Below are positions 47,884-62,225 of a stretch of 64,000 bases of DNA, piece by piece; position 1 is the first letter of the stretch; every line of letters starts with the position of its first letter. The notes beneath the pieces are model-generated. The model was not told the origin of the DNA. It did not search any database and saw nothing but the letters and a program-made list of their open reading frames with translations. Both the position numbers and the translations under genes were made by a program. This stretch comes from Allacma fusca (Eukaryota > Arthropoda > Collembola > Symphypleona > Sminthuridae), in assembly GCA_947179485.1 (NCBI GenBank), contig OX359250.1, positions 40,048,600 to 40,112,599 on the forward strand. Direction: 5' to 3'.

Positions 47884-50800
47884 GAGTAAAGGAATGAATC
47901 CCAAGAGGTAGTTTCTCATTAGCCCTTTTGATCTTCTGTCTTGAGTGGAGTGTCATATCTTCTCTGATGCTTGTTTAATTCCCGGGATACTTCCAAGTGT
48001 TTTAGCAGGACATTAAATTTATTTCCACTGTCATAAAATCCTCGTATGAGGCTTTCGGATATAGCCCGTGGGGGAAAGAGTGTGAGGAGAAAGAGAGAAA
48101 GAGAGTAGAACAAAGTTTTCCCCATGTAATGAGATGAGAATTATTACGTCAGTTTTTGAGGCTCACCAAAGAGTCATTTGAGAGTGGTCGTTTTGAGGGG
48201 GAATTATTAATTCCTGGGTGGCCCCGTTAAATGGGGGATAATTGCGGGAGGGGGAATGGAGGGGGAAGGCTGGGAAGGATCTATGGGTGGAGGGTGATGG
48301 GAATAGTGGGGGGAATTTCCCTCGTAAAATTGTGAAATGGGACGAGAAGTGGTGGTAATAGTGTTTGGAATGGTTATTTAGAATTTATTTTCGGAATTTA
48401 TTGTATGCGGTTTTTTCTCCCAGCCTCTGTGCCTGCATATCCATCTCCAGGCCCTTATCTACAGGGTCATAGGCTCCACTATATATGAGGGGACTCGAAC
48501 TGTAGTCATGACTTGTATGGATATGCATAGGCACACACACACACACACATGTAGATTTTTTTTTGTATATTCCTGTATCTAATGTGTAATATATAGCCGA
48601 GGATTTTTACATGAAATGGTCGTTAAAATGTAAGGTTTGTATCTGTACGGCGATCGTTAGTGTAATGACACTGGAGAACGACCTTACTACAAAAAATAAA
48701 ATAGATTGGAAATGATCCCATATGCTTATATACTTATAGATATACTTATATATGAGCTGGGATCCGAGCTGTTATTACAAGTATTGGGAATTTTCTTTTT
48801 TTCTTCTTCTCGTCCAACCCAGATAGATTTTCATGGGAAGTCAGCGAGACGACGAGTCATTTCAGAGATACTCTCTCCAACATATAATAGGAACCGTACT
48901 TTTTTTTTTTGTACACATCTATAACGAGTAACTGTGGAGTCAGTTTCATTGTGTTCTTCAAAAGATCTGCAGATCTATATGCTCTCAGATTCATAGGACA
49001 TTAAGTCTTCTGTATAGAGTTAATATCCCAAGTTTTTTTTTTTTCAAAAAAAAAACAGGACTTTTCCGGACTATTGATCTTCTGCTTGGATTTTTCATCC
49101 TTGAAATCTCCATAATAGATATTGAATCATCCTCATTTATTTACAAATACATCCGTTTGTTTTCATCTTTCGGTATCCCTTTTTTGATTGCCAACTTCCC
49201 AGAAACAATCCGTTCACTTTCGAGTGGGGGAGAGCTCGGGTTTCTCAGGATCGAGTTTTTAATATTCAATACTGATTTTATAATTTCAAATAAAATATTC
49301 TAATTTTTATATTACTGTAATTTGAAATGGAGATGGTCCCTTTTAATTTGCAGGGTAAGCTTCAAAAATAAGTTGAAATAATTAAGTTTAGGGATTGGTT
49401 AAGTTCTTAGAGAGTTAAAGGAAGAAGATTGTGCTCAGTATGGTGGATTTTGATTGGTGGGACGGGGGCTAGTCTTTTGAACCCCACTACTGTTTTGTTC
49501 CTGTTGTTAGAATAAAGAGAAAATTATTTGATGTGTACTATATCCCGCATCATTCATTCTCTATGATTATTCCCTACTGTGTGTATCTATATCTCCGTGA
49601 GGGAGAAGAATTATGGGTTGTTGGTTTGTTTCGTCCTTTGCCCGAGTAACACTGCTCTAATAATAATTATAGCCTGGCGTCTTCCTAGCATTCCTAACTT
49701 CTACGGACCATTTGGACGGCGAACGTTAGCGATAGTGTGCATGGACCTAATAACTAAAGTTTGCTTTTAGATTCTTTTTTTTTTGAGGGGGGGGGGGGCG
49801 GGGAGGAGTTGACTATGGACGTATCCTCAACTGGTGGGAGAAGATTGTGTGCACATTTGGGGCATACGTATGTATGCATGCATGTGGGCTATAACCACAC
49901 TTTCCCTGTTGCAGAAACTACTCTTTTGTAGATAGACATTGATAGGAGAGAGCTATAGGTAGATATACTTAATATATATGGAGTACACACTGCCTCTGAT
50001 GTAACATCCTTGAATGATTTCCTGGACAATTTTATACCCTGTACGAACATATAGGTATCTATTTATCTAGATGCATATCGCCTCTGGTGCGTTGGAGAGA
50101 GTGTTCCAAATGTATGTAAATTTACTCAGGCCTAGGAAATGACTGTGCATTCGTATGCTAGGGACAGTGGGTGTGTTTGTGTCTGTATATATGTATGTAT
50201 GTGTGTGTGTGTGTGTGTGTGTGTACATGTGTGTGTGTGTATATTTGACTGGCCTCGTTGTGTCATCAATTGTGAAGGGAAAGCATTGTGGACCGGAGGG
50301 AAAGTATTACTGACTTAATGGAGTAGGCTGATAAAATGTGAGCTATGGGGTTCTAAGTCATAGGTATGTAGGCAGAATTGCATGCACTTGTATACATATT
50401 CCTTTCGAAGGATGTATTTTGATGGGGAACTTTTGTACTTATGTGTATGTGTGAATATGAGTGTACATTCTCTGGTTGTGGGCTCGTGTCTTCTTCCCTT
50501 TACCCAGGATTCTCTCTCTCTCTCTCTCTCTCTGCTTTCTCCCGTGACATAGAATGGACTAGTGGTTTTCTCCGTATGGTGGATGTAGTGTCATGATGCC
50601 TTTATGGGGCTCGTCGGGATTCAACTACTCCCTCCCTGTTTTGTTTGGGAATGTTTTGAGGTTCCGGATCTCCTCTGGAAAATTCGGGAAGTCTTTTTTT
50701 CCCGACTTCGTCTCCTGGTCTCGTTTTGAACACCGTCTTTTACTCTCTCACCTTCCAACTACATACCTGTCCCCATTTATATTGTGAGAGATACAATATG

Positions 50801-51288
50801 TGTACATATATATTGGACCATTCCCTTTTATATAAGAACACGTAGAGAGACTGCATTGGAAAAAGGGCTGGAAGGGTTAAAGGGAATGACGGGAGGGAAC
50901 GGTTTAAGATTGTATTTTGAAGATATAGTCAGTCATACACGAGATAATGTAAATCCTTTGCAACTGGGATACAGATATCTACTGTAATTTATTTATACAC
51001 GTATCGTGTTATTGGGAGTATGTACGTATGGATGTAGAATGTACTATCTATGTATAGGTAGATGTACTATCTGCTTATATACATAGATACATAGAATTGT
51101 ACTTGAAAAAAAATAACGTGTGGGATTTAAAGCCATTTCTAAAGCCATCGTTGTAACTTTGGCTTTTAACTTTGTAACTCTGCCCTGGCATGCACTGGCT
51201 GCTCGTCGAAAGTGTGGGTCTGTGTCAAAGGGGGAAAGAGTGGGTCTTTAGTATTATTTGATATTTTTTGTAACCCGATAGAATGAAG

Positions 51289-51291
<3 letters not shown>

Positions 51292-51334
<43 letters not shown>
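51292..51334. repeat. (CT)n microsatellite
   Basis: A pure CT run. Confidence 0.96.
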
Positions 51335-51337
<3 letters not shown>

Positions 51338-52066
51338 GCTAACTTTGCAAGTTGATGTTCGAAGTACTCTTCCCTCTATGTATTTACATGTGTCCCTCTC
51401 CATGGGATGTATCTCTCTGGAGATATCTATTGTGATAGGGTGTAAAGTTATCCGAAAGTGGAGTTTGGGAAGAAATTGACTTACTTTTTTGTCTCCCCCA
51501 GTTGAGGGGAATAGTTCTGTTATTGTATTAGATAGTTGAAGACAATTGTGGAAAGTTAGATTGTGATTCAAATGCTCCTTCATGTTCATATTATTTCCTG
51601 CATTTGATATTCCATTAGAATCTACATATGTACAGGGTAGTTTGGGGAGTGCAGACGAATCCTATTTCTAAATAGGCTCTTCCGTGAGGGAACTTTTCCC
51701 TCCTTTTTTTTTCTAGTAGTTTAGTTTTATATGGATTTGTCGAAAATCACTTAGTGTAAAATTCAATGGGGTATTGTCATTTGTTTTGTTTTAAAGAATT
51801 ATCGACTATTGTTTTTACATTACATTTTTTTTAGAGGGAGAAAAAGGAGGGGGGGGGAGTAGTGTTTGAATGAGAGAGTTGTACAGTTGTATGTATTTAT
51901 GTATGCAAATGACTCCTTGCATTGTGAGGAAATTGATGGATGTGTGCAACAGATGTTTGTGACTCTGCCGAGGCAGATCCCCATAAGATGTGCGTTACTT
52001 TACATACATATGAGAAATTTTCCAGAAGGGAAAGGGAGATGGAGTGTCCTCGTTTTTTCCTTTCTC

Positions 52067-52104
<38 letters not shown>

Positions 52105-53401
52105 CTCTCTCTCTCTCTATCTTTCGCTCCCTCGCTCGCTCACTCACTCAGTAGTTACAAATAGGAAGGGGCGCAGTGTCGCTGATGAATTTGAATCGAT
52201 ATGAATGACTATGATGAGACGATAGAAGGATAGGAAACGGAGGGAAGTAGTAAGTATTCAGAGGATTTGAAGGGAGCCTCCACAAGTTGCTAAACTATAC
52301 ACCTTCTTTGTGTACCTATATACTTATATATAAATATAGATATCTATATGTATGTATGTATGTGTGTGTGAGTCAACATGAAATATAAGTAATTATTATT
52401 AAAGTCGTTTTGCTTATCATTTATTTCACTCTACTACTCTCTTGACAGGTTTGTCAATCCTCCTCCTTCTCCTCCGCTTCCTCCTCTTTTATTGGAGTCC
52501 CCTCTCGTATGACTATATCTCCCATGGTGTAATAAAATAAAATGTTTTTTGACGTGGACTCTATATACTCCGTATACAGGCATAGGTACCTATATAACTA
52601 TACCTACATGTGTATGATTAAGTTCTACATGTACATTAGGAAGTTAATGGAGTATGAGAGAGCCCATTCAAAGACCATTAATTTGGTGTTGCCGTAATAA
52701 TGAAATTTTGTTTTAGTGCTTTCTCTGTTTCTGCCTTAATGATAATTTTTTTCCCAGGGAGTGTATGTGTATTGGTGTGTGTTTGTGTGTGTTTGTGTGT
52801 GTGTGTGTGTGCGAATTTGTTGGTTCATTCCCTGATGATGAAGAAGAAGGAAGGGAAAAAATTCTCATAGAAAAAAAAGGAAAGAAAGATTGGAAGGGAG
52901 GGGGGAAAAAGGGATGGAAAGTGAGAAGAGAAGTATAAAAAAGAGATAAATTCCCTTCATTCACGCTGCATTAAGTTGGACACGGCAGGTGTTTTTCGTT
53001 TTTTATGACCTGTTTCCTTGCCCCTTTCTCCCAAGCTACCTGTCTCACATGCTTTCTCTATTTTATTTCCTCGAGGACTGTATTAGCATTAGGAGAGGAA
53101 GGAGCAAGGATGGAATGAGTGCTTGTGGTGGAGGGATGATGGGTGTATATGGAAATGGAACTGGGAATTATCTGGTTAGGATAAAATGTATTTATTGAGG
53201 ATAATTTTTCCTCCCTCTCCTTGTGAAGAAATACACTGGACTTGGAGGGACATATATGTACATGCATGCTCTGTATCAGGACGGGAGATTGGGGAAGGAA
53301 GAGGAACTCCTAGTCTCTCATCTCCATTGTACTTGATGATACAGTTTTAAGTACAAAGTAGTTTCTCTCTCTCTCTCTCTCTCGCTTGACTTTCCCTCTC
53401 C

Positions 53402-53403
<2 letters not shown>

Positions 53404-53440
<37 letters not shown>
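53404..53440. repeat. (GT)n microsatellite
   Basis: A pure GT run, 20 bp after a CT run at 53364-53383. Confidence 0.95.
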
Positions 53441-53442
<2 letters not shown>

Positions 53443-54071
53443 TGTGTGTGGGATAAAACGCTCCATTAAGTGATTATTTAAAGGAGAAGAACAAAGCTCT
53501 AGTGTGGGAGAGTGAAAGGGGTAGGTAATAGCATCATGTGTGTCTGTGTGTGCCTCTGTATATATGTACGTATGTGCATATACATATGTCTGTAATTATT
53601 ATATACTTATGTATATAGTTATCTACATATGTGATTGTAGGGAAGCTACGGCTAGGGCCCAATATAAAATGACTAATGGTTGGAAGTTTAGCCAGGACTT
53701 CCCTATACATATCTATCTATTTGAATCATGGAGATGAATAATGAGGGATACAAATTTGCTTGTACTCCTGGTGTGTAAGGATTGACATAGAATTGATAAG
53801 CAGTTGGCTTGAGAAGTTGATGGGAAATTTATATATATGAGAGCTGTCAGGGCCCAGACTCCCAGAGATAGGAGAGAGGGGAAGCAATGTTCAGTCCCAT
53901 TCCAGTTCCATGATGGTTTTATCGACTTTAAAGTCCCTATTCCTTTTTACTCTGGCTCGCTTCCTACAGCTCTGGCTCTCTGTAATGCCTCATGTACGAT
54001 TCTACACATGTAGATTGTAACTCAAATTTTAAATATGTAACTCCAACTCCTCTCCTCTCTTGAGTCATCTT

Positions 54072-54073
<2 letters not shown>

Positions 54074-54144
<71 letters not shown>
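54074..54144. repeat. Compound (CT)n(GT)n microsatellite
   Basis: About 28 CT units pass directly into seven GT units. Confidence 0.96.
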
Positions 54145-55766
54145 ATGCGTGTGTGAGTGCTCCTAGGTAAATATTTAAGTTAAGGAGTCAGAGTTAAGTT
54201 ATGTGGGATTATCTCTCACTGACTCGGTTTCACGCTCCTGGTTCGTACTCCTCTTCCCCCTTCCCTTCCCTGTATGTATCTTTTATTATGTATTTATGGA
54301 AAGTGTGGAAATTAAATGAGTCCTACTCTTATAACTCCAATCAGAGGAATGAGTCTGTAATCTCTCTGACTTTAAAGTAAAGTGGATAGGAGGTAGGAAA
54401 CACACATCTCATATTGGCACATACAAACCTTGTGGTAGAAGTCTTGTGCTTCTTGCGTGTGTGTGTATGGGGGGTACAGAGTACGTGTTCCCTGTTACCC
54501 ATACATGTAGTAATTATTTGTTAATGCTGTACCTGTATGTATGTATATTCTATATACAGGGGCTCTGTAAATTCCTAGGATGACTCTAGACTCTATCTGC
54601 ACATTTGTAATAGGTCTGTGCACTCATTGTGAGAGCCGAGTCACTCTTCCAACAAGGTGTCCGTGTATCTGGTAAACATGGGACTGATAATGTATTGATG
54701 AGGTATCTGTGTTGTTGTTGGTGTTGTTGGAGCAGCACTAGCTGGGACTGCTGGAGGATTGTGGTTTGAAGGGAGGGAATTGAAATGAATAGATTTCTTC
54801 CCCCCTCTTTGGTATATATATATATATAAGTAGACTCAGCGTGTGTGTGTGTGTGTGTGTGTATAATTATTTTAGTTTAGCAATTGAGGAGTTAGCTTCG
54901 AGTCGAGAACTAGATTATTGTGGGTAAACATTAGACTTTTGTACACATGAGTTTACCTGCTCACATTTGAAGTAGTTAACTGCATTAGGAAGGACTTGTT
55001 TTGTTGTGGCTCTCTCTCTCACACTACTGCTACTATTCACTGGATTGTATACTACTGATCGGGCCAATTCCCAACAACTATACTACATGGCTGACAGGCA
55101 GACAGGTATGATTTTTTTTCCCCCCCCCCCAGCTTATCATCATCAGGAGTTCCTTATATGTACATACATAAAGACACTACTCACAGGTAGAGTAATGATC
55201 CTTAAACGGGTTCATCCCTGACCTCTTGGTTTCCTGTCGAGTAATAAGCAGGATTGATAGGATCAGAGACCTGATATAAAAAAAAAATGTGTGGAACTTA
55301 TTACTACGACTCCTGTGTTGGTGATGGGAAGTTTTTTTCTTTCTGGGATTATAATAATATTAGCTGGATATAAGCCCTCCGGAATTTTTTACAGCTTGAG
55401 TGGTAGTATCTGTGTATAATTACCCTCAGGGCTATTTGGGAAAATAGAGATAGAATGTGTCCTTATGGGTGGGAGTGGGTGTAATGGTGAGGACTGATGA
55501 TAAAGAAAAATTGTTACTTCTGGTGTGGTGAAAAAATTCCAGTGATAGGCAAGAAGGTCTTCAAAGTTTCTGTTTCTTTACCAGAGAAGGGAGAAAAACA
55601 AACAGAAATGATGTGAAATGTGACTGGAGTAGTATCTTCAAGTGGAATGTTCTAAGGATAGGAATAACCGGAATAAAATTGAGATTCCCATGGAAGGTTA
55701 CGTCCTCCTCCTCCTCCTCCTCCTGACAGACACATTACATTGGGAATTTGTATATGTGTGTGCGAT

Positions 55767-55770
<4 letters not shown>

Positions 55771-55813
<43 letters not shown>

Positions 55814-55819
55814 GAGAAA
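55771..55819. repeat. (GA)n microsatellite
   Basis: A pure AG run ending in TGAGAGAAAG. Confidence 0.96.
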
Positions 55820-56180
55820 GCTTTTAGACAAGTGAAGAGGGAGTAAGTAATGTAATGTGTGCAAGAGAAGGAGTAGTTGTTGTTTGCTGCTGTTTTGACG
55901 ATTCATTGAATGGGAAATGATAGGGTAAATAGAATGTATAGGTATGTATATAATATATCTTTACAGTAGTTTTGGTGAAAAAAAAAAGGAATAGAAAGTA
56001 AAGAGGGTCTGGGATAACTTCGTAGGAGTAAGTGCTTACTCTCTCTCTCTCTCCCTCTTCTGGAAGCCTGTATGAATTTGAGGGAATTTTTACATCATTT
56101 TATTGAAGGACTAGGGGCACCTTTGGTCTCTCACTCTCTCTCCATATGTATATAAATGGGATATTTTATATATATCCTAT

Positions 56181-56187
<7 letters not shown>

Positions 56188-56228
<41 letters not shown>
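56188..56228. repeat. (TA)n microsatellite
   Basis: About 20 uninterrupted TA units. Self-complementary and likely cruciform-prone. Confidence 0.96.
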
Positions 56229-56230
<2 letters not shown>

Positions 56231-58020
56231 ACCGATAACTCAACTAATGTAAGTACAACTTTCCCTCCTGTGTGTGTGTGTTCAAGTGGGTAGAGAAAAG
56301 AGAGGTTGTAAAAGAGATGGTATTTTGCATGGAATAAATATGTACCCCTACAGTTTATGTGTAGCTCCAGTTATGTAACCGTGAGATCGGACGCAGGTGT
56401 TCAATTTATGCATGGCTTTACTCAAACTCTCTTTTCTTATGTGTGTGTTTGTGTGAGTGTGTACTCTTTTTTCCTATCTCTTTATTCCTCCGTTCAAGGA
56501 TTGGATCCTTCCAACTACCCAAATAGAATGGAGTCATCTACTTTTTTTTTTAAACAACCCAGGAGTTGTAGTAGGTTGGTGTAAACCAACCAGTGGGTAC
56601 TTTCTAAAACCTATGTTGTAGAGGCTGAGTGTTAGCTAATAAAAAGGATGGGATAGAGTGAGAGTGAGAGAGAGAGAGAGAGAGAGAAAATGAGATAATA
56701 TATACATATACTTATATATGTAGTCTACGTTCCACTGGGCCATCCTTTTGTTATTATCCCGCTCTTATTATGTGTACACACTTACACTGTCCCTGCCCCT
56801 ATGTAATTATGGGAGCGGAGGTACTCTCTATAATATTGGAAATACTGTAGTAATAATATTTACAAGTTAGTTGGCTCTCCTCGTCCATGGGGACGACTAC
56901 TGTAGAATATGGCTATTGAAATAGGTAGGTTTGATAGGTATTGAAATCTAAGGATAAAATGTACATATAATTATCTATGTGTGACCAAATATCTATAGTC
57001 GTAGGGTAACATGAGTGGAGCCAAGGCAGGAGGAGACTCAACTTTTGAGGTCTCCAGAGTCAAGAGGAAAGGTACGAGTGTCGACTGTATATGTACATAC
57101 TTATTTTTGTAATGTATTCTACTTATACATATCTATATGTATGTATATTGCAACTTTGCAAATCCTGTTTATCGTCGGACTGAAAATGTTACCGATTTGC
57201 TTTTCCACACAGAGGAACCTATGTATGCCTGTACATACATATGTGGGCTCTCTTGCTTGCCAAAGGACTGATAAGTTTACAGTCAATATTTACTCTTCCG
57301 CTGGTTAAAACTAACTAGGAGCATCTATATCTATCTACATATTCTATAGGAGTGTGTGTGTGTGTGTGTGTATGTGCATGATTGTATGAAATTCTGCTCT
57401 CTGCATATATTTACAAAGTACGAAAGGTATAAGTGAAACTTGTATCTCATAGGAGAGTGTAGAGTCCTCTCCCAGAGTTGAGGCTCTATTATAGAGAGAT
57501 GGATGTCTATGTGGGAGATTTCCTAAGTAGCGTAACGTCAGTCCCAAATGAACCGTACGTAATTTTATTGCGACATGACATTCTAGAGATGTAGATACTA
57601 TATATCACCTGGCTTGGGGAAGAGTCCTATGTTGGACAGTGGTTGTTGTGGAGCTGGTTTCACATCAAGGAGTTTTAATGAGTAGATTTTGAATTGAGGA
57701 AATTTTATGTTCTCATATATAGAATATGGAGGGATTGGGAGCAGTGTGGAACTCCCAGGGTTGGGATTTGATAGGGTACATGGTTATTTTCACTGATCAA
57801 TGGTAATTATTATTGCCATAAGAGGAGTAATTATTACCATAGGAGGGGTAATATTATTAATATTGCGCTTGACGGGCAGATGACTGGAAATTTCTGGGTC
57901 TCTCTCTCTCTATTTAAAGAAAAGGGAGCACTTTTGCATTAATGTCAGTCTACACTGTGGAGGAGTGAAACGAGGCTGTGATATCTCTCTCTCTCTCTCT
58001 CTTTCATTTTTTTTTGTTAA

Positions 58021-58052
<32 letters not shown>

Positions 58053-58352
58053 GTCTATATCTCTCCCTCACTATTATATCCCATTGCGTACTCATCTCTG
58101 GAGACTGAAAGATCGATAAACTTTGATTTCCTCTTTGATAAACCTAGGTGGGTAAAAGTGGGTAATCTAATAAAGTGCAAGTTGGAATCCGAATTCTTAA
58201 GAGAATTAACTTGGATCACGCCTAAGGAAATTGCATTTTTTCCCCACTCCGAAATACATCTTTTGGAATTTTATCGTTCGAGGTGGCTCCGTCCTCTGTG
58301 GCATTAGTCTCCGTCCGGATAATTGGAGGGATGAGTTGGAGTTGTCCTCTAT

Positions 58353-58391
<39 letters not shown>

Positions 58392-58710
58392 TATTTTCCA
58401 GAATGTACATAATTCCTGGGAACCCTTTCTCCCAGAGACGTCTCCCGGAATGGGAACTTAAACCAAAGGGATGGATCATTTAAGGAATTTTGAATAGAGG
58501 TGTTAAGATTTTAATTAACACTGGGCTCACATTAAGAGAAGGATGTTTTCTCTCTAGGTCCTTGTAACCATAATTATGTCTAAAGTAAAATGTTAGTTTT
58601 CTATATTGAATTTGAATTGGACTGGACGTACGTATACATTCTGTATCACAGGGTATTTTGGGGTATAAGTATTGGGAGAATTATTGTTCCGCCCGTGTAT
58701 TTGTCTGCAC

Positions 58711-58742
<32 letters not shown>

Positions 58743-61700
58743 ATTATTATTATTGCCAGGAGAGATTGTATTGTACTGGGGGGGGGGAAGGCCTCATGGT
58801 AAAGTTAACCTTAGAAGACCAAAGTTTGAAAAAGATTTGTAATTCTTTTATTCTATTATTCTTTTTATGGCTACTACTAGATTCAGATAGAGGGAAACGG
58901 GGGGGGGAGAGGGGAGGGAATGAGAAAGGCTGTTTTTGACGGGTTCTTTTTTATGTGTATAATTTTTGAAAGTTACCAGGACAAGGTATAAAAGCTCTTA
59001 GGCTGTTTTTATTATTGAAGGGAGAGAGAGAGAGAGAGAGGTAGGAGTTTATAGAGGTATAGAGACGTCCTCCTCAAACACACGGTGTTTTACGGCTTTT
59101 CGGGACACGGGAGCGGAAAGGTTTTTTGGAGCATTGAGGGAAGACGATGAGAATGGAATTTATGGGAGACTACAGATGGAGCTTTGTGACTATTTAAGTA
59201 TGTAGAGAGAGAGAGAGAGGAGGGGAACTGTGTAATTAATTTCCGAGGACTATACTTATATTTTATAGGTAGACTCTACCCATAAATGACTTATAGATCC
59301 GTCTATTGAGGGAAGAACCTATACCTATGTATATATTGGATTTTCAGGTGTAGGGAATTATATATATAAATATATGTAGATATCTAGTGTAGGATTCTTA
59401 GGGATGGAATTTCTATAGAGGTTTCTTGTTTAGCTGGGGAATTCTATCAGTTGGAAGTGTGTCTGGCTGCTCATGTTGTACTTATACATAGAGAGTGCTG
59501 GGTTTGCCTTGTAGGTACATATGGATAATTATTATAGGAGCTATAGGACTAACTAAGCGTAAGGGGGGAGCGTATTAAGGGAGAGACTGGGAAAAGGAGC
59601 AGTGCACCTTGCAGTGCAGATATTTACATGCGCATGTGAATATTTCACGTAATGAGGGTAAAGGATTAAAACGTTGTGGGTCTCTGACTATGGGCATTTA
59701 TAATTAATTGCATGCGCACATGCTCCTCCTGTATGCTCAATTTAGCTATATCCTGGCATCCAGAAAGTTCACGGTTATCTAATAGCCTCTCATGAATGAG
59801 GGGAGATGGAGAAAATCCCAAATTACTTCTTCACAGAAGACCCTCCACATGTGACGAGATGTTTTTTTTTTTTTTTGGTTTTTTTTTGTTTTGTGGCTGG
59901 ATGACTCTATGGATTGTTGTGTGCATGTGAGATATGGCTGTAATTATGGGAAGCATGTTGAAGGAACAATGGGCTCAGTGAAACAATAAAAGAAACAATC
60001 TTAATTATTATTCTCCTTTTTTTTTCCTCCTCATGATCTCCTGTCTCCTCCCCAAGGATAGGATTTTTGTAGTCTCTTATATTCTAAAAGTATCTTGTAA
60101 GTATAGGGGGGTCTGGGCTAGGGATTATATACTCAGGTAAAATTCTACATATACTCCAGTTTGAAATTCATGAGTATTTTTGGCAGAAATAATAATAATA
60201 ATTACTATTATTATAAATTGCTCAAGCTTTTTTTTTTCAGGCTTATCTTTTTCCTTGGTCTGAGAAGAATGTAGAGACTTCCGAAGTCTGTATTTAATTT
60301 CTATAGGATTTGAGGTTTTCTGTGTACTTATATAATTATATAATATATAATTATATATATATGTATCTATACATGATGACATTTTTGCTCCCTCCCTGGA
60401 TTTTCAGCGTACTCCAGTCTGGATTTCCAGGATGGATTCATATCACCCTGAATTTATTAGCTTGTTATTTCCGCTTCATTTACCACAGGATTATATTCCA
60501 TTGGATTATAGAATTTTTTGAAAGGTTTTTTTTTTGTATTATGGATGCTTGTATTTTATTTTTCCTGGAGATTTATGGAACCTAGAAAAAAAAGGCTAAT
60601 GAGTAATGAGTGTTGGATCTAATGGAATTTTTATTTCACGGATGTGAGCATGATGGGTAATTTTGAGGTTACATGAATAGCTACTTATTTCTTATGAGGT
60701 TTTTATTTCCCAGGATTTGAGCACATACGGATGGACATTTGTGGAGTCCGTCCATTATATACTACTGTATTTTGTAGTATTTCGAAAATTTGAAGCTAAA
60801 TTTTGACTGGGATTATTACTGGACCCAAGGAATATTACATAAAATAAGGAGATGGGCTGGCTACGACGTTCTCATAAAATCCAGTCTATGGTCGTTGACT
60901 ATATAGCTTGACCCTGGGAGTAAAAAATATAATGGAATGGGATTCGCATGGCTCGTTCCCAGGATTCTATTGGAACATCAGCCCTCGAGGCTTCCCTGTA
61001 AAATAGCGCACCCTAAGTGGAGTTTTTAATTATGGAGACATAAGTACCTATACATAACTCTGTCTGTAATATATCTCAGTGTGAGGTTTCATTGTGATAA
61101 TTCAACCCTCCTGGGAAAACAACTCTGTGAACTATCTTTTCAATGAGAGCGTACAAGTCAAGTGTTACACAGTCACCTTTGATTTAATTTTTTATTTGTT
61201 TACAATAATAATAATTATTATTTCCATGTGGCACGGACACGGATGGGGGGGGGAGGGCTCATCCTATTGTCTCAACAATTACTCCTGCGTAGACTCTCTA
61301 TTAGCTGTGACTTAGGGATTTGATGCCTCTGTTTAGGAATTGTATGGGAATGTAGTCCGGACGTAGATTCATAATGATATAATTATGTATATATTACTAC
61401 CTATATGGATGGACATATTTTTAACCTGTTGTTGTGAGCAGCTCCGGAGTAATTACCCCTGTGAAGGTATGATGATATGAGGAACTAATTACCTATTATC
61501 TCCTTTATCACCACGAGGGTATCTCAGAAAATAAGCATGTAATTATTAGGTGCATGACTGTAAGGCGACACATGGAGGAGGAGGATGTTGGAGCCGAGAC
61601 CCCGAACTTCACAGAGATTTGTACAGGAGGATCAGAGTCATTTGTACACGTATGTATGTACATACATATATAGCCCCTGACTCTACATATATAACCCTAT

Positions 61701-62162
61701 GGGACATGACAAGGTCTGCCCTGACTGTAGGTGTCTGTATATAAACGGAAATGTGAAAACATGTGGATTTTAGTACTTCTGAGTCTACAGATGTACATAC
61801 ATATAGATACATATGTAATTACATACATGCGTTCCTTAAACTTTTGTCCCCTTTCGTAATTCCATGGACTCCAAGCCGCCGCCTCCTCCTTTCCCTTTCC
61901 CTGGCTCCATTCCCAATGAGAACTTGGTAATTAAGTTTCGGCCAAGGGAACAACAGTATGTATTTATGAAGAAGGCCAACAACATCTGTATCTGAGTTGG
62001 GCATGTATGTACATATGTATTACAGATATTTTACCACTTGACTTTTGTATCCTCTTTTTTTTTTTGGTTGTATTTATAAACTCCTCTGTGTCGTCCTATC
62101 CTCTATTATTCTCTACAAAGTGGCATTGTGAGGCTACAAGTAAACTACAACTTACTTAGTAT

Positions 62163-62164
<2 letters not shown>

Positions 62165-62224
<60 letters not shown>
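62165..62224. repeat. (GT)n microsatellite, 60 bp, longest GT array in the window
   Basis: A pure GT run, followed by GGTGTTGGTG and a second short GT run to about 62254. Confidence 0.97.

Positions 62225-62225
<1 letters not shown>

Larger units (their letters stand above)
36001..49000. other. Gene-free stretch, no exon recognised
   Basis: About 13 kb of AT-rich DNA with scattered CT/GA and GT arrays, TA-rich patches near 44520-44590 and 46741-46801, and a perfect 20-bp palindrome at 41031-41050. The open frames have no known motif. Confidence 0.6.
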